From positions 124,001 through 188,000 of IMG/VR virus record IMGVR_UViG_3300023174_000038: DNA of 64,000 nt, one strand, 5' to 3'. Shown in pieces: positions 10,394 to 25,800 of this stretch (position 1 is the first letter of the stretch; every line of letters begins with the position of its first letter). Both the position numbers and the translations under genes were made by a program. The notes under the pieces were generated by a model, which saw nothing but the letters and a program-made list of their open reading frames with translations, was not told where the DNA came from and did no database searches. This DNA is from a virus.

Positions 10394-10753
10394 ATGAGTC
10401 ATTTCGCACAAATAGATGAAAATAACATCGTAACACAAGTAATCGTAATAGAACAGGATGTAGTAGATACTGGTCTATTTGGTGATCCAAATAGCTGGAT
10501 TCAAACAAGCTACAACACCTCTGGTGGTGTACATACATTAGGTGGTACACCATTACGTAAAAATTATGCTGGTATAGGCTATACATATGATAGTATCAGA
10601 GATGCATTTATACCACCAAAACCATTCAACAGCTGGACATTAAATGAATCTAGCTGTTTGTGGGAAGCTCCTACACCAATGCCAACTGATGATAAAATGT
10701 ATCGTTGGGATGAGGAAACAACAAGTTGGATTGAAATTGCTATGCCTGAGTAA
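10394..10753 (+). CDS. Conserved small phage protein of the fibre region, 119 aa
   Basis: The start is MSHFAQIDENNIVTQVIVI; the middle has LRKNYAGIGYTYD and RDAFIPPKPF, and the end has MYRWDEETTSW. From memory this family recurs beside tail-fibre genes in T4-like cyanophages and other aquatic phages; its function has not been established. Unlike the flanking repeat proteins it has normal composition with charged and aromatic residues. AAAGGAAAT ahead of ATG 10394 is a good ribosome-binding site, and AATAAATA at 10367-10374 is a weak late-promoter candidate. Confidence 0.75.
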   Translation: MSHFAQIDENNIVTQVIVIEQDVVDTGLFGDPNSWIQTSYNTSGGVHTLGGTPLRKNYAGIGYTYDSIRDAFIPPKPFNSWTLNESSCLWEAPTPMPTDDKMYRWDEETTSWIEIAMPE

Positions 10754-10772
10754 CTGTTAGGAGTTAAATTGG

Positions 10773-10803
10773 ATTAAATACATATATGCGATTTAAAAAA
10801 TAA
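10773..10803 (+). promoter_or_regulatory. Late-promoter-like octamer followed by a 5-codon mini-ORF
   Basis: ATTAAATA at 10773-10780 is a variant of the T4 late promoter. Exactly 5 nt later an ATG (10786) opens a reading frame of only five codons (MRFKK) closed by TAA at 10801-10803. This lies 30 nt before the 15-kb gene at 10833. It may be the promoter of the giant gene with an incidental mini-ORF. Function is unproven. Confidence 0.35.
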
Positions 10804-10832
10804 TCCAACTACACAAATAAGAGAATTACTAC

Positions 10833-13800
10833 ATGGCAATTACAAAGTTACAACCGTTCAACCTAGATACAACTGCTAATTACACCTTTGCCAATATTAC
10901 CGCAACTAATGCTAATTTAGGCAATGCGGCTACTGCTAATTATTTCATTGGATCTGGCAATAATCTAAGTAATATTCAAGGTGCAAACGTTACAGGTGCT
11001 GTATCTAGTGCTACCACTTCCGGTACGGTAACAACTGCCGCCCAACCAAATATCACTAGTGTTGGGACATTATCTGGTGTAATAAGCACCGGAAATGTTA
11101 ATTTAACTAGTGCAAGTAACGTAGCATTGGGTCCTGTAGCTAATGTACATATCACCGGTGGTACTACAGGACAATATTTACAAACAGATGGATCAGGAAA
11201 TCTTTCATGGTCTACTGTCAGTAGTGGTGCCGCAAGTAATATCAGCAATGGAAACAGTAATGTAAATATTCCTTCAGCAAATGGCAACATCAATTTAACC
11301 GCTGTTGGTAATACAACTATGGTAATTACTGGTACTGGTGTTAATGTAGCCGGTACATTAAATGTTACAGGTAATACTACTGTAGGTAACTTAGTTACTA
11401 GTGGATCAGGTGGTACATTATCTAATATTAACGTTGTTTCTGCTAATACATTTACTGCATCAGGTAACATAACATCCGGTAATGCTAACTTAGGTAATAG
11501 TGTAACTGCTAACTACTTTACCGGTAACTTCTATGGAACAGCTAATTTAGCTACATATGCAACTACCGCTAATAGTGTTGCTGGCGGAAACGTTTCTGGA
11601 CAAGTAGCTAATGCATTGATATCAGGTACAGTATATACAAATGCACAACCCAATATCACATCAGTTGGTACACTAAGTAGTTTAGCAGTAACAGCTAATA
11701 TAACATCTGGAAACGCTAACTTAGGTAATAATGTAACAGCTAATTATTTTACTGGTAATGGTAGTCTGTTAACCGGTATTACAACGTCCGGCTTATCAAA
11801 TGGTAATAGTAATGTAAATATACCGGCTGCTAATGGTAATGTTAATATTAGTGCAGTTGGAAACGCCAACATATTAGTAGTAACTGGTACTGGTGTTAAT
11901 GTAGCCGGCACACTAAATGTAACTGGAAATGCTACAGTTGGTAATATCGTCACATCAGGTAGTGGCGGTAATGTATCTAATGTTAATGTTATATCAGCTA
12001 ATACATTTATTGCTAGTGGAAATATCACTGCTGGCAATGTTGTAACATCTGGTTCAGGTGGCAATATTAGTAATGCCAATGTTATTTCAGCTAATACATT
12101 TACTGCATCAGGTAATATAACTTCAGCCAATGCTAATTTAGGTAATGCAGTAATTGCTAATTTCTTTATAGGAAGTGGCAACAACTTAAGCAATATACAG
12201 GCTGCTAATGTATCCGGTCAAGTAAGTAATAGTTTGATATCTGGTACAGTATATACAAATGCACAACCAAACATTACATCAGTTGGAAGTCTAACTGGTT
12301 TAACTGTAAGCAATGCAACCGGCGTAGTTAATTTTACTACGACCGCTAACGTCACTTTAGGTGCTGTAGCTAATTTGCACATCAGTGGTGGTACTAGTGG
12401 GCAATACTTATCTACTGATGGATCAGGTACTCTTTCATGGGCTACAGTAAGCTCAGGTGCATCAAGTAATATCAGCAATGGAAATAGTAATGTAAATATT
12501 CCATCAGCTAATGGCAATGTTAATATCAGTGCAGTAGGTAACGCTAACATATTAGTAGTTACTGGTACAGGCGTTAATGTAGCCGGTACACTAAACGCTA
12601 CAGGAAATGCGTCATTAGGTAATTTAGTTACAACTGGTTCAGGTGGTAATATTAGTAATGCCAACGTTGTATCAGCTAATACATTTATTGCTAGTGGAAA
12701 TATCACTGCTGGCAATGTTGTAACATCTGGTTCAGGTGGTAATATTAGTAATGCAAACGTTATTAGTGCAAATACATTTACTGCATCTGGTAATATCACT
12801 AGTGGTAATGCTAACTTAGGTAATAGTGCAGTAGCTAATTATTTCACTGGTAATCTTTACGGGACAGCTAACTTAGCTACATATGCTACAACTGCAAATG
12901 CAGTAGCCGGTGGTAACGTTTCTGGTCAAGTGGCTAATGCATTAATATCGGGTACTGTGTATACAAATGCACAACCAAATATAACAAGTGTTGGTACATT
13001 GAGTAGTCTAGCAGTAACAGCTAATATTACTTCTGGTAATGCTAATTTAGGTAATTTAGTAACTGCAAATTACTTTACAGGAAATGGTAGTCTATTAACT
13101 GGTATTACAGTTAGTGCTGGTAATTCAATTGTAAATGGTAACAGTAATGTAAGTATACCGGCCGCAAATGGCAATGTTAATATATCGGCAGTTGGTAATG
13201 CCAATATTGTTGTAGTCACTGGCACGGGTGCTAACATCTCTGGTACACTAAACATTTCAGGTAACACGACTGTAAGTAACTTAATATCATCTGGATCAGG
13301 CGGTAATATTAGTAATGCAAACGTTGTATCAGCTAATACGTTTACAGCATCAGGTAACATAACTGCAGGTAATATCACAACTGGTGCAGGATCTGGCGGC
13401 AACATTACTGGTGCAAATGTAATATCAGCTAATACTTTTACTGCATCTGGTAATATTACAGGAGCTAATGCTAACTTAGGTAATAGTGTAACAGCCAATT
13501 ACTTCATTGGTAACTTCTATGGAACTGCCAACTCAGCAACCACTGCAGGTACAGTTACAACTGCGGCACAACCAAATATTACAAGTGTTGGTACATTAAC
13601 TGGAATAACAAGTACAGGCACTGTCAATTTAACTAGTGCAAGTAACGTATCATTAGGACCAGTCGGTAATGTAAAAATCACAGGTGGTACTACTGGTCAA
13701 TACTTATCAACAGATGGATCAGGAAATCTATCTTGGTCTACTGTTAGTAGTGGTTCATCAAGCAATATAAGTAATGGCAATAGTAATGTAAATATACCAT

Positions 13801-16800
13801 CAGCAAATGGCAATATCAACTTAACTGCAGTTGGAAATACAACTATGGTTGTTACTGGAACTGGGGTTAACGTAGCAGGTACATTAAATGTAACCGGTAA
13901 TGCTACAATTGGTAATATCACTACAGGTGCAGGATCTGGCGGCAATATCACTGGTGCTAATGTAATATCAGCTAATACTTTTACTGCATCTGGTAATATA
14001 ACTGGTGGTAACGCCAACTTAGGTAATAACGTATCTGCTAACTACTTCACTGGCAATCTCTATGGCACAGCTAATCTAGCTACATATGCAACAACAGCTA
14101 ACAGTGTAGCCGGTGCTAATGTATCTGGTCAAGTAGCTAATAGTTTAATATCTGGTACAGTATATACAAACGCACAACCAAACATAACTAGTGTCGGTAC
14201 ATTGAGTAGTTTAGCAGTAACAGCTAATATTACTTCCGGTAATGCTAATTTAGGAAATAACGTAACAGCTAACTATTTTACAGGAAATGGTAGTTTATTA
14301 ACTGGTATTACAGTTAGTGCTGGTAATACTATAGTTAATGGGAATAGTAATGTATTAGTATCTGCAAACGGAAACGTAACTACTAGTGTTGCAGGTAATG
14401 CTAATATACTAATTGTAACTGGCACTGGTGTTAATGTAGCCGGTACGTTAAATGTTACAGGTAATGCGACTGTTGGCAACATTGTTACGTCTGGATCAGG
14501 GGGTAACGTATCTAATGTTAATGTTATATCAGCTAACACATTCATTGCATCCGGTAATCTTACAGCAGGTAACATCAATACAACTGGTTCAGGAGGTAAT
14601 ATTGGTAATGCCAATGTCATCTCAGCTAATACATTTACTGCATCCGGCAATATAACAGCAGGCAATGCTAACTTGGGTAATAGTGCAGTAGCTAATTATT
14701 TTACTGGTAACTTTTATGGAACAGCTAACTTAGCAACTTATGCAACTACTGCTAATAGTGTTGCCGGCGGTAATGTATCCGGACAAGTAGCTAATGCATT
14801 GATATCAGGCACTGTATATACAAATGCACAACCAAATATCACTAGTGTTGGAAGTTTAACTGGCTTAACTGTAAGTAACGCATCAGGTGTGGTTAATTTT
14901 ATAACTACTTCCAATGTATCATTGGGTGCTGTAGGCAATGTAAAAATTACAGGTGGTACTACTGGTCAATATTTATCTACTGATGGATCTGGTAATCTCT
15001 CATGGTCTACTGTAAGTAGTGGGTCAACCAGTAACATCAGCAATGGAAATAGTAATGTAAATATACCGGCTGCTAATGGCAATGTAAACATAAGCGCAGT
15101 TGGTAATGCAAACATACTAGTAGTAACAGGCACCGGGGTTAATGTAGCAGGTACATTAAATGTAACCGGTAACGCTACTGTGGGTAATATTGTCACGTCT
15201 GGTTCTGGTGGTAATGTATCTAACGTTAACGTCATATCCGCGAATACATTTATTGCTAGTGGCAACTTAACTGCGGGTAATATCAATACAACAGGTAGTG
15301 GTGGTAACATTGGTAATGCTAACGTTATCTCAGCAAACACATTCACAGCAAGTGGCAACATAACTTCTGCCAATGCTAATTTAGGTAATAGCGCAGTAGC
15401 TAATTACTTTACTGGTAACTTCTATGGAACAGCTAACTTGGCAACATATGCAACTACTGCTAATAGTGTTGCAGGTGCTAACGTTTCTGGACAAGTAGCT
15501 AATGCATTGATATCAGGTACTGTATACACAAATGCACAACCCAATATTACAAGTGTTGGCACCTTAACAGGTATAACAAGTACCGGTACTGCTAATTTAA
15601 CCGGTGCAAGTAACGTAGCATTAGGTCCAGTTGCCAATGTACATATTACCGGAGGTACATCAGGTCAATATCTATCAACAGATGGATCTGGTACATTATC
15701 ATGGTCTACTGTAAGTTCTGGCGCCGCAAGTAATATCAGCAACGGAAATAGTAATGTAAACATACCAGCCGCAAATGGAAATGTTAATATTAGTGCAGTG
15801 GGCAACGCCAACATATTAGTTGTAACAGGCACTGGTGTTAACGTAGCCGGCACATTAAATACAACAGGTAATACTACAGTTGGTAATCTATTCAGTAGTG
15901 GTAGTGGTGGTAACATATCCAACGTTAATGTTATATCAGCTAACACCTTTACTGCTAGTGGTAATATAACAGCAGGTAATGTGGTAACATCTGGCTCTGG
16001 TGGTAACATTAGCAACGCAAACGTTATATCAGCTAATACATTTACCGCATCCGGTAACATCACATCTTCTAATGCTAATTTAGGTAATGCAGCCACAGCT
16101 AATTTCTTTATTGGATCTGGTAACAACTTAAGTAACATACAAGCCGCCAATATATCCGGACAAGTAGCTAATAGTTTAATAGCCGGGACAGTCTATACAA
16201 ATGCACAACCTAACATAACAAGTGTTGGTTCATTGACTGGCTTAACAGTAAGTAATGCAACAGGTGTTGTAAATCTTACAACTACTGCAAACGTAACTCT
16301 CGGAGCCGTAGCTAATTTACATATTAGTGGTGGTACCTCAGGTCAATACTTATCAACGGATGGATCTGGTACATTATCTTGGTCTACAGTTTCTAGCGGC
16401 TCAACAAGTAATATCAGCAATGGAAATAGTAATGTAAATATACCAGCTGCAAATGGTAACGTTAATATATCTAGTGCTGGTAATGCAAACATATTAATTG
16501 TAACTGGCACTGGCGTTAATGTAGCAGGAACATTAAACACAACAGGTAATACAACTGTTGGTAATCTATTCAGTAGTGGTAGTGGTGGTAACATTAGCAA
16601 TGTCAATGTTATATCAGCTAACACCTTTACTGCAAGCGGTAACATAACTGCTGGCAATGTTGTAACATCTGGTTCAGGTGGTAATATTAGTAATGCAAAC
16701 GTTATTAGTGCAAATACATTTAGTGCATCTGGTAACATTACTTCGGGTAATGCTAACTTAGGTAATAGCGCAATTGCTAACTACTTCACTGGTAACTTCT

Positions 16801-19800
16801 ATGGAACAGCTAATCTAGCTACCTATGCCACTACTGCAAATGCGGTAGCAGGAGCTAATGTTTCTGGACAAGTGGCTAATGCATTAGTTGCGGGAACAGT
16901 TTATACAAACGCACAACCAAATATAACTTCAGTTGGTAGTTTAACTGGCTTAACAGTAAGCAATGCAACTGGGGTGGTTAATTTAACAACTACAGCAAAC
17001 GTAACTCTTGGTGCTGTAGCTAACTTACACATCAGTGGTGGTACTAGTGGTCAATATCTATCAACTGATGGATCTGGCACATTAACCTGGTCTACAGTAA
17101 GTGCAGGAGCCGCAAGTAACATCAGTAATGGCAATAGTAATGTAAACATACCAGCCGCAAATGGTAACGTTAATATATCTAGTGCCGGTAATGCTAATAT
17201 TGTAGTAGTTACCGGTACTGGAGCAAATATAACCGGCACACTAAATGTAACTGGCAATGCAACAGTTGGTAATATAGTAACTAGTGGTTCAGGTGGTAAT
17301 GTATCTAATGTTAACGTTATATCTGCAAACACTTTTATTGCATCTGGTAATCTTACTGCAGGAAACATCAGTACAACAGGCAGTGGTGGCAACATTGGTA
17401 ATGCTAATGTTATATCAGCTAATACATTCACTGCATCCGGTAATATCACATCTGCTAATGCTAATTTAGGTAATAGTGTTGTAGCTAATTACTTTACTGG
17501 TAACTTCTATGGAACGTCAAACTTAGCTACATATGCTACAACTGCAAATGCAGTAGCCGGAGGCAATGTCTCTGGTCAAGTAGCTAATGCACTAGTAGCC
17601 GGTACAGTGTATACAAATGCACAACCAAACATAACTTCAGTTGGTTCATTAACCGGCTTAACTGTAAGCAACGCAACCGGTGTAGTTAATCTAACTACGA
17701 CAGCTAATGTAACGTTAGGAGCCGTGGCTAACTTGCACATATCAGGCGGTACATCAGGTCAATATCTATCAACTGATGGATCTGGCACATTAACTTGGTC
17801 TACGGTAAGTGCAGGAGCTGCGAGTAACATTGCAAATGGCAATAGTAATGTAAATATACCAGCCGCAAATGGTAATGTTAACATCAGTGCTGTAGGTAAT
17901 GCTAACGTATTAGTTGTAACAGGTACGGGAGTCAACGTAGCGGGTACATTGAATGTGTCAGGTAATACAACGGTAAGTAATTTGATATCATCAGGCGCCG
18001 GAGGTAATATTAGTAATGCTAATGTCATTAGTGCTAACACATTTAGTGCTACTGGTAATATCACGGTAGGTAATTTAGTAACTAGTGGTAGTGGTGGTAA
18101 TATTACAGGTGGTAATGTTATTAGTGCTAATACATTAACTGCTAGCGGTAATATTACAGCCGCTAATGCAAACTTAGGCAACAGTGTTGTAGCTAATTAC
18201 TTTACTGGTAATTTCTATGGAACAGCTAATACTGCAACAACAGCCGGTACTGTAACTACTGCGGCACAACCAAATATCACATCAGTTGGAAGTTTAACTG
18301 GCTTAACAGTAAGCAATGCAACTGGGGTGGTTAATTTAACAACTACAGCTAATGTCACTTTAGGTGCAGTAGGTAACTTACACATCAGTGGTGGTACATC
18401 AGGTCAATATTTACAAACAGATGGCTCTGGTACATTAACTTGGGCTACTGTAAGTTCCGGATCAACTAGTAACATCAGTAATGGAAATAGTAATGTAAAC
18501 ATCCCAACTGCAAATGGTAATGTTAACATTAGTGCTGTTGGTAATGCAAATATATTAGTTGTGACCGGTACGGGAGTTAATGTAACAGGTACATTGAACA
18601 CAACAGGTAACACGACTGTCGGTAATCTATTCAGTAGTGGATCCGGTGGTAACATATCTAATGTCAACGTTATATCAGCTAATACATTTACTGCATCCGG
18701 TAACATCACATCTGCTAATGCTAACTTGGGTAATAGTGCAGTAGCTAATTATTTCACTGGTAACTTTTATGGAACAGCTAACTTAGCAACTTATGCAACT
18801 ACTGCAAATGCGGTAGCAGGTGGTAATGTATCTGGACAAGTAGCTAATGCATTAGTCTCAGGTACTGTATATACAAATGCACAACCTAATATCACTAGCG
18901 TAGGTAGCTTAACTGGTCTAACTGTAAGTAATGCAACAGGTGTAGTTAATTTCACTACTACTGCAAATGTAACATTGGGTGCAGTAGCTAATTTACATAT
19001 AGCAGGTGGTACTAATGGACAATACTTATCAACAGATGGATCTGGAACATTAACATGGTCTACTGTCAGTTCTGGATCTACTAGTAACATCAGTAACGGA
19101 AACAGTAATGTAAATATCCCAGCTGCAAATGGTAATGTTAACATCAGTGCTGTAGGTAATGCTAACATATTAGTTGTAACTGGTACAGGGGTTAACGTAG
19201 CAGGTACACTAAACGTTTCAGGCAATACTACTGTAAGTAATTTAATATCATCGGGCACTGGTGGAAATATTAGTAATGCAAATGTCATTAGTGCTAACAC
19301 ATTTAGTGCTACTGGTAATATAACAGTAGGTAATTTAGTAACTAGTGGTAGCGGTGGCAATATAACTGGTGGTAACGTTGTATCTGCAAACACACTAATC
19401 GCTAGCGGCAACATTACAGCCGCTAATGCTAACTTAGGTAATAGCGTAGTAGCTAATTACTTTACTGGTAACTTCTATGGAACTGCTAATTCAGCAACTA
19501 CTGCTAGCACGGTCACAACTGCGGCACAACCAAATATCACATCAGTTGGTACATTATCTGGCGTAACAAGTACAGGAACAGTTAATTTAACTGGTGCTAG
19601 TAATGTATCATTGGGACCAGTCGGTAATGTAAAAATTACAGGTGGTACCAATGGTCAATATCTACAAACAGATGGCTCTGGTACATTAACATGGGCTACA
19701 GTCAGTAGTGGTTCATCAAGTAACATCAGTAACGGAAACAGTAATGTAAATATTCCATCAGCTAATGGCAATATCAATCTAACTGCAGTTGGTAATACAA

Positions 19801-22800
19801 CTATGGTAATTACTGGTACTGGTGTTAATGTAGCCGGTACATTAAACACTTCAGGTAATACTACAGTTGGTAATCTATTCAGTAGCGGATCTGGTGGTAA
19901 TATTAGTAATGTTAATGTCATATCAGCTAATACATTTACTGCATCCGGTAATATTACATCAGGTAACGCTAATTTAGGTAATAGTGTAGTAGCTAATTAC
20001 TTCACTGGTAACTTCTATGGAACAGCCAATCTAGCAACTTATGCAACTACTGCTAATGCGGTAGCCGGTGGTAATGTTTCAGGACAAGTAGCTAATGCAT
20101 TGATAGCAGGTACAGTATATACAAATGCACAACCAAATATCACAAGTGTTGGTAGCTTAACTGGATTAACAGTTAGTAATGCAACCGGTGTAGTAAACTT
20201 TACAACTACGGCTAATGTAACTCTCGGAGCTGTGGCAAATCTACACATAGCAGGTGGTACTAATGGTCAATACTTGTCAACAGATGGTTCTGGTACATTA
20301 ACATGGTCTACGGTTAGTAGTGGTTCATCAAGTAATGTCAGTAATGGCAATAGTAACGTAAACATACCGGCAGCTAATGGCAACGTTAACATTAGTGCTG
20401 TAGGTAATGCAAATATTGTAGTTGTAACTGGCACTGGAGTTAATGTAGCCGGTACACTAAACGTTTCAGGTAATACAACTGTTGCTAATTTGGCTACAAC
20501 TGGCACTGGTGGCAATATATCTAATGTTAATGTTATATCAGCTAATACATTTACTGCTAGTGGTAATATCACTGCCGGTAATGCTAATTTGGGTAATGCA
20601 GTAATCGCTAATTTCTTCATTGGTTCAGGTGCTAATTTAACAAGTTTAACCGGTGCTAATGTATCTGGACAAGTAGCCAATAGCTTAATAGCTGGCACAG
20701 TTTATACAAACGCACAACCAAATATTACAAGTGTTGGTACACTAACCGGAATAACAAGTACCGGAACAGTCAATTTAACTGGTGCTAGTAATGTATCATT
20801 AGGTCCTGTAGGTAATGTAAAAATCACAGGTGGTACTAATGGTCAATATCTATCTACTGATGGATCAGGAAATCTATCTTGGTCTACCGTTGCAGGTGGT
20901 TCATCAAGCAACATAAGTAATGGAAACAGCAACGTAAACATACCGGCAGCTAATGGTAACGTTAACATTAGTGCTGTGGGTAATGCAAACATATTAGTTG
21001 TAACAGGCACCGGTGTTAATGTAGCCGGCACATTAAATGTTTCAGGCAACACCACTGTTGCTAATTTGGCTACAACTGGCACCGGTGGTAATATCAGTAA
21101 CGTAAATGTAGTTTCAGCTAATACATTCACTGCTAGCGGCAATATAACTGGCGGTAATTTAGTAACCAGTGGTGGTAATATTACAGGTGGTAATGTCGTT
21201 TCAGCTAATACGTTAATTGCTAGTGGTAATATTACATCAGGTAATGCTAACTTAGGTAATTTAGTTACAGCTAACTTCTTTAGTGGTAATGGCAGTTTAT
21301 TAACTGGTATTACCGTTAGTGCAGGCAATTCAATTGTAAATGGCAACAGTAATGTAGTAGTATTTGCAAATGGTAATGTAACGACTAGTGTTGCAGGCAA
21401 CGCAAACATTTTAATTGTAACTGGCACCGGAGTTAACGTCTCTGGTACATTGAATGTTACAGGTAATACTACTGTAGGTAACTTAGTTACTAGTGGATCA
21501 GGTGGTACATTATCTAATATTAACGTTGTATCAGCTAATACTTTTACTGCATCTGGTAATATTACAGGAGCTAATGCTAACTTAGGTAATAGTGTAATTG
21601 CTAATTACTTCACGGGTAATTTTTACGGAACTGCCAACTCAGCAACAACTGCAGGTACAGTTACAACTGCGGCACAACCAAATATTACATCAGTTGGTAC
21701 ATTAACTGGTGTAACAAGTACAGGCACTGTCAATTTAACTGGTGCTAGTAATGTATCATTGGGCCCAGTAGCTAATGTACATATTACAGGTGGTACTAAT
21801 GGTCAATATCTATCTACTGACGGGTCTGGTACATTATCTTGGTCTACCGTCAGTTCAGGCGCCGCAAGTAATATTGCAAATGGCAATAGTAATGTAAACA
21901 TACCATCAGCTAATGGCAATGTTAATATCAGTGCAGTTGGTAATGCCAATGTTGTAGTAGTCACTGGCACAGGAGCTAACATTGCTGGTACACTAAATGC
22001 TACAGGTAATATTATTGCCGGTGGAGGGACCGGTGGTAGTATAACTGGTGCTAACTCAATTAGTGCTAATTACTTTATTGGTACCTTATATGGAACAGCT
22101 AACTTAGCAACTTATGCAACAACAGCTAATAGTGTAGCTGGTGGTAATGTCTCCGGACAAGTAGCTAACGCATTAGTCTCAGGTACTGTCTATACAAATG
22201 CACAGCCAAACATCACATCAGTTGGATCATTAACTGGATTAACAGTAAGCAATGCAACAGGAATTGTTAATTTCACAACTACCGCAAACGTAACTCTTGG
22301 TGCTGTAGCTAACTTACATATAGCAGGTGGTACTAATGGTCAATATCTGTCTACTGATGGATCAGGAAATCTATCTTGGTCTACAGTTAGTAGTGGTTCA
22401 TCAAGTAATGTCAGTAATGGAAATAGTAATGTAAACATCCCGACAGCTAACGGTAATATTAACTTAACTGCAGTTGGTAATACAACTATGGTGGTAACTG
22501 GCACTGGTGTTAATGTAGCCGGTACATTAAATGTTACAGGTAATACTACTGTAGGTAACTTAGTTACTAGTGGATCAGGTGGTACATTATCTAATATTAA
22601 CGTTGTTTCTGCTAATACATTTACTGCATCAGGTAACATAACATCCGGTAATGCTAACTTAGGTAATAGTGTAACTGCTAATTATTTTATTGGATCCGGT
22701 AATAACTTAAGTAACATACAAGCCGCTAATGTATCTGGACAAGTAGCCAACGCATTAGTCTCAGGTACTGTCTATACAAATGCACAACCAAATATAACAA

Positions 22801-25800
22801 GTGTCGGTTCACTAACTGGGTTAACTGTAAGCAATGCAACAGGTGTAGTTGATTTTACAACTACAGCTAATGTCACATTAGGAGCAGTTGCTAACGTACA
22901 TATCAGTGGTGGCACTAATGGATATGTATTAAGTACAAATGGATCAGGCGCATTAAGTTGGGTAGCTCAATCGGGTGGAGGTGGTGGTAGTAATATCAGT
23001 AATGGAAACAGTAATGTTAACATACCGGCTGCTAATGGAAACGTTAACATAAGTGCAGTTGGTAATGCTAATGTAGTAGTAATTACTGGTACTGGAGCAA
23101 ATATCACCGGTACAGCAAATATTACCGGTAATCTAAGTGCAGGTAATATCATTGCTGGTTCAGGTTCAGGTGGTAACATATCTAATGCAAATGTTATTTC
23201 AGCTAATACATTCACCGCTACTGGTAATATAACTAGTGGTAATGCTAATTTGGGTAATAGTGTAACTGCTAATTACTTCACTGGTAACTTCTATGGTACA
23301 GCTAACTTAGCTACATACGCAACTACTGCTAATAGTGTTGCCGGTGCTAATGTATCTGGACAAGTAGCTAATAGTTTAATAGCCGGCACAGTATATACAA
23401 ATGCACAACCAAACATAACATCAGTTGGTACATTAACCGGTATAACAAGTACCGGAACAGTTAATTTAACTGGTGCAAGTAACGTATCATTGGGACCTGT
23501 AGGTAATGTAAAAATTACAGGTGGTACTAATGGGCAATATCTATCTACTGATGGATCAGGAAATCTATCTTGGTCTACTGTAGCAAGCGGTTCATCAAGT
23601 AATATCAGTAATGGAAACAGTAATGTAAATATACCAGCCGCTAATGGCAATATTAATCTAACTGCAGTTGGTAATACAACTATGGTTATTACTGGCACAG
23701 GGGTTAATATAGCAGGGACATTAAACACTTCAGGTAATATTACATCAGGTAATGCTAATTTAGGTAACAGTGTAACTGCTAATTACTTCACTGGTAACTT
23801 CTATGGAACAGCTAACTTAGCAACTTATGCAACAACAGCTAATAGTGTAGCTGGTGGTAATGTCTCCGGACAAGTAGCTAACGCATTAGTCTCAGGTACT
23901 GTCTATACAAATGATCAACCAAATATCACTAGTGTTGGATCATTAACTGGTTTAACTGTAAGCAACGCCTCAGGTGTAGTTAATTTCACTACTACTGCAA
24001 ATGTAACACTAGGTGCAGTTACTAACGTACATATCAGTGGTGGCACTAATGGTTATGTATTAAGTACAGATGGATCAGGAACATTAAGTTGGGTAGCCCA
24101 ATCAGGTGGAGGTGGAGGCGGTAGTAATATCAGTAATGGAAACAGTAATGTAAACATACCAGCCGCTAATGGAAACGTTAACATATCAGCAGTTGGTAAT
24201 GCTAATGTAGTAGTAATTACTGGTACCGGGGCAAACATCACTGGTACAGCAAATATTACCGGTAATCTAAGTGCAGGTAATATCATTGCTGGTTCAGGTT
24301 CAGGTGGTAATATATCTAATGCAAACGTTATCTCAGCTAATACATTTACTGCATCTGGTAATATCACATCCGGTAATGCTAACTTGGGTAATAGTGCAAC
24401 TGCTAATTATTTTACTGGTAACTTTTATGGAACAGCTAACTTAGCAACTTATGCCACTACAGCTAATAGTGTTGCAGGAGCTAATGTATCTGGACAAGTA
24501 GCTAATGCATTGATATCAGGCACCGTATATACAAATGCACAACCCAATATCACATCAGTTGGTACACTAAGTAGTTTAGCAGTAACAGCTAATATCACAT
24601 CCGGTAATGCTAACTTGGGTAATAGTGCAGTAGCTAATTATTTTACTGGTAACTTTTATGGAACAGCTAACTTAGCAACTTATGCCACTACAGCTAATAG
24701 TGTTGCAGGTGCTAATGTATCTGGACAAGTAGCTAATAGTTTAATAGCCGGCACAGTATATACAAATGCACAACCTAATATCACTAGCGTAGGTAGCTTA
24801 ACTGGTCTAACTGTAAGCAACGCAACCGGTGTAGTTAATTTCACTACTACTGCAAATGTAACATTAGGTGCAGTTGGAAATCTACATATTTCTGGTGGTA
24901 CAAGTGCATATGTGTTAAGCACTGATGGTGCTGGTAATTTAAGTTGGGTAGCTCAAACAGGAGGTGGAGGCGGCAGTAATATCAGTAATGGAAACAGTAA
25001 TGTAAACATACCGTCTGCTAATGGAAACATTAATTTAACCGCAGTTGGCAATACAACTATGGTAATTACTGGTACTGGTGCAAACATAGCCGGTACAGCA
25101 AACATAACTGGTAATTTAAGTGCAGGAAATATCATTGCTGGTTCAGGATCAGGTGGTAATATATCTAATGCAAATGTTATCTCAGCTAACACATTTACTG
25201 CATCCGGCAACATAACTGCAGGTAATTTATCTATAACTGGTCTATCTAATTTAGGTGCAGTAGGTAATGTTGTCATTACAGGCGGAACCAATGGTTATGT
25301 GTTAAGTACAAATGGCTCAGGTGGATTAAGTTGGATTGCATCTGGTGGCGGTGGAGCCAATATTAGTAACGGCACAAGTAATATTAATATTGCGGCATCA
25401 GGTGGTAACATCACAATGGGTGTTGGTGGAACAGCAAATGTAGTAGTTGTTAGTACTACTGGCATTTCAGCTGCCATACAACCTAGAGTTGTAACTATTG
25501 CAGACGGAACATCAATTAGTATAAATGCTGATACTACTGATATGGCTATTCAAACAAATACACAAGCGGCCGGTACATTAACTATTAATGCACCATCAGG
25601 GACCTTATATCAAGGTCAAAAAATTATGTTAAGATTGCAATCTACTAATGTACAAACGTTCAGTTGGAATGCAGTGTTTAATAGTTCAACAGATTTAAAT
25701 TTACCTACAACATCATCCGGAAGTAGTAAATATGATTATATAGGATTTATATATAATTCAACTCAATCAAAATGGAATATAATTGCCAAAAACTTTGGCT

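Noticed and set aside
138-25477. Dozens of antisense ORFs of 60-207 residues, rich in Leu/Pro/Val, across the giant repeat genes
   Set aside because: They repeat with the module on the opposite strand, lack ribosome-binding sites and arise because the low-complexity codons GGT, AAT and ACA give no antisense stops.
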